Below are positions 16,666-17,212 of a stretch of DNA of 17,212 bases, piece by piece (within the stretch, counting starts at the first letter, position 1; every line of letters starts with the position of its first letter). Source of the stretch: CAYTID01 sp964437735 (lineage in GTDB: Bacteria; Bacteroidota; Ignavibacteria; UBA10030; BY39); contig CAYTID010000047.1 in assembly GCA_964437735.1 (NCBI GenBank), forward strand, positions 1-17,212, read 5' to 3'. The notes beneath the pieces are model-generated. The model did not search any database. It had not been told where the DNA came from and was given only the letters and a program-made list of their open reading frames with translations. The translations under genes and the position numbers were made by a program.

Positions 16666-16702
16666 AAAAAAAAATCCCACCCTGAAAATCAAGATGGGAT
16701 TT
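16666..16702 (-). terminator. Intrinsic terminator of the rRNA operon
   Basis: On the minus strand AAATCCCATCTTGA, loop TTT and TCAGGGTGGGATTT form a 14-bp stem with two G-U pairs. The 3' arm runs into a T-run at 16674-16666 (nine Ts, three of them paired in the stem). It starts about 10 nt after the 5S rRNA and is the strongest terminator in the window. Confidence 0.9.
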
Positions 16703-16711
16703 AAAAAATAA

Positions 16712-16829
<118 letters not shown>

Positions 16830-16944
16830 AACTTAATTGAGAAAGTTGGTATAAAACCACTTAAACATGAAACTCATTAATGCACAACTCACCAAAAGTC
16901 TGCTTGATAAGCAGATAAGTTAAATATGAATCAATAAAAAATAA
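16830..16944 (-). other. 23S-5S spacer with processing-type hairpin
   Basis: An AT-rich spacer of about 115 bp with no tRNA. It contains CTGCTT-GAT-AAGCAG (16900-16914), a perfect 6-bp stem with a 3-nt loop, extended by one T-A pair at 16899/16915. It is probably part of the rRNA precursor and could be a processing element. Confidence 0.5.
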
Positions 16945-17212
16945 TTGGTTAAGTCGCTCGACTTATTAGTACCGCTCGACTAAATACATTACTGTACTTA
17001 CATCTGCGGCCTATCAACCAAGTAATCTCCTTGGAGTCTTACCCCCGATAAATCGGGGAGGGATATATAATCTTGGGGTAGGTTTCGCGCTTAGATGCTT
17101 TCAGCGCTTATCCTGACCGGACGTGGCTACCCAGCGTTTGCCATTGGCATGACAACTGGTACACCGTAGGTCCGTTCACTCTGGTCCTCTCGTACTAGGA
17201 GCGACACCCCTC
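16945..17212 (-). rRNA. rrl: 23S ribosomal RNA, 3' end (partial)
   Basis: The minus strand carries the 3' end of 23S rRNA: the sarcin-ricin loop AGTACGAGAGGACC (17196-17183), TACCAGTTGTCATGCCA, the GAAAGCATCTAAGCGCGAA block, GGTTGATAGGCCG, GGTACTAATAAGTCGAG and the terminal CTTAACC near 16946. The 5' part lies beyond the window. A GC-rich hairpin (CCCCGATTTATCGGGG near 17043-17058) fits a lineage-variable helix. Confidence 0.95.

Noticed and set aside
16830..16944. tRNA in the 23S-5S spacer
   Set aside because: Only a short hairpin (16899-16915) is present; there is no cloverleaf, T-arm consensus or CCA end.

Overview
The window looks like a chromosomal segment of a Gram-negative member of the Bacteroidota/Chlorobiota/Ignavibacteriota group, most likely close to Ignavibacteria. 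This is inferred from AT-rich DNA, type IX secretion (T9SS) proteins PorU and PorV, a T9SS C-terminal sorting domain on a large secreted protein, several lipoproteins and outer-membrane barrels, and mostly weak Shine-Dalgarno sequences. The promoters I can see are of the TTGACA/TATAAT type rather than the TAnnTTTG type of typical Bacteroidia. All supported genes lie on the minus strand, so the window reads from right to left.

Right end (17212 to 16666): the 3' end of a 23S rRNA, a 115-bp spacer without tRNA, a 5S rRNA and a strong intrinsic terminator. Next (16635 to 13769) comes a UvrD/PcrA-type helicase in two pieces. The N-terminal half (15596-16600) carries motifs Q to IV and the C-terminal half (13769-14776) carries motifs V and VI. 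Between them sits one complete lipoprotein gene (14793-15599). It encodes what looks like an endonuclease/exonuclease/phosphatase (EEP) fold whose catalytic residues are substituted. The inserted segment is bounded by two copies of AGAGCAA 816 bp apart. Removing one period rejoins the helicase into a single 671-codon frame. This is the most striking feature of the window.

A 288-bp control region (13481-13768) follows. It holds two promoters on the minus strand: TTGACA-17-TATATT (distal) and a perfect TTGACA-17-TATAAT (proximal). It also holds an intrinsic-terminator-like hairpin whose U-tract runs up to the porU start codon.

From 13480 to the left edge lies a tight seven-gene cluster, probably one operon of more than 13 kb: porU (T9SS sortase), porV (T9SS outer-membrane shuttle), a T9SS-sorted M6-peptidase-like protein in which HExxH has become GTFGS, a small lipoprotein, a 1039-residue fusion of zinc metallopeptidase, TolB-like propeller and outer-membrane barrel, a conserved membrane-associated protein, and the start of a PLP-dependent threonine/serine ammonia-lyase or racemase. 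The first six products are predicted to be exported, and the cluster pairs the T9SS attachment machinery (PorU, PorV) with a likely cargo and with cell-envelope proteins.
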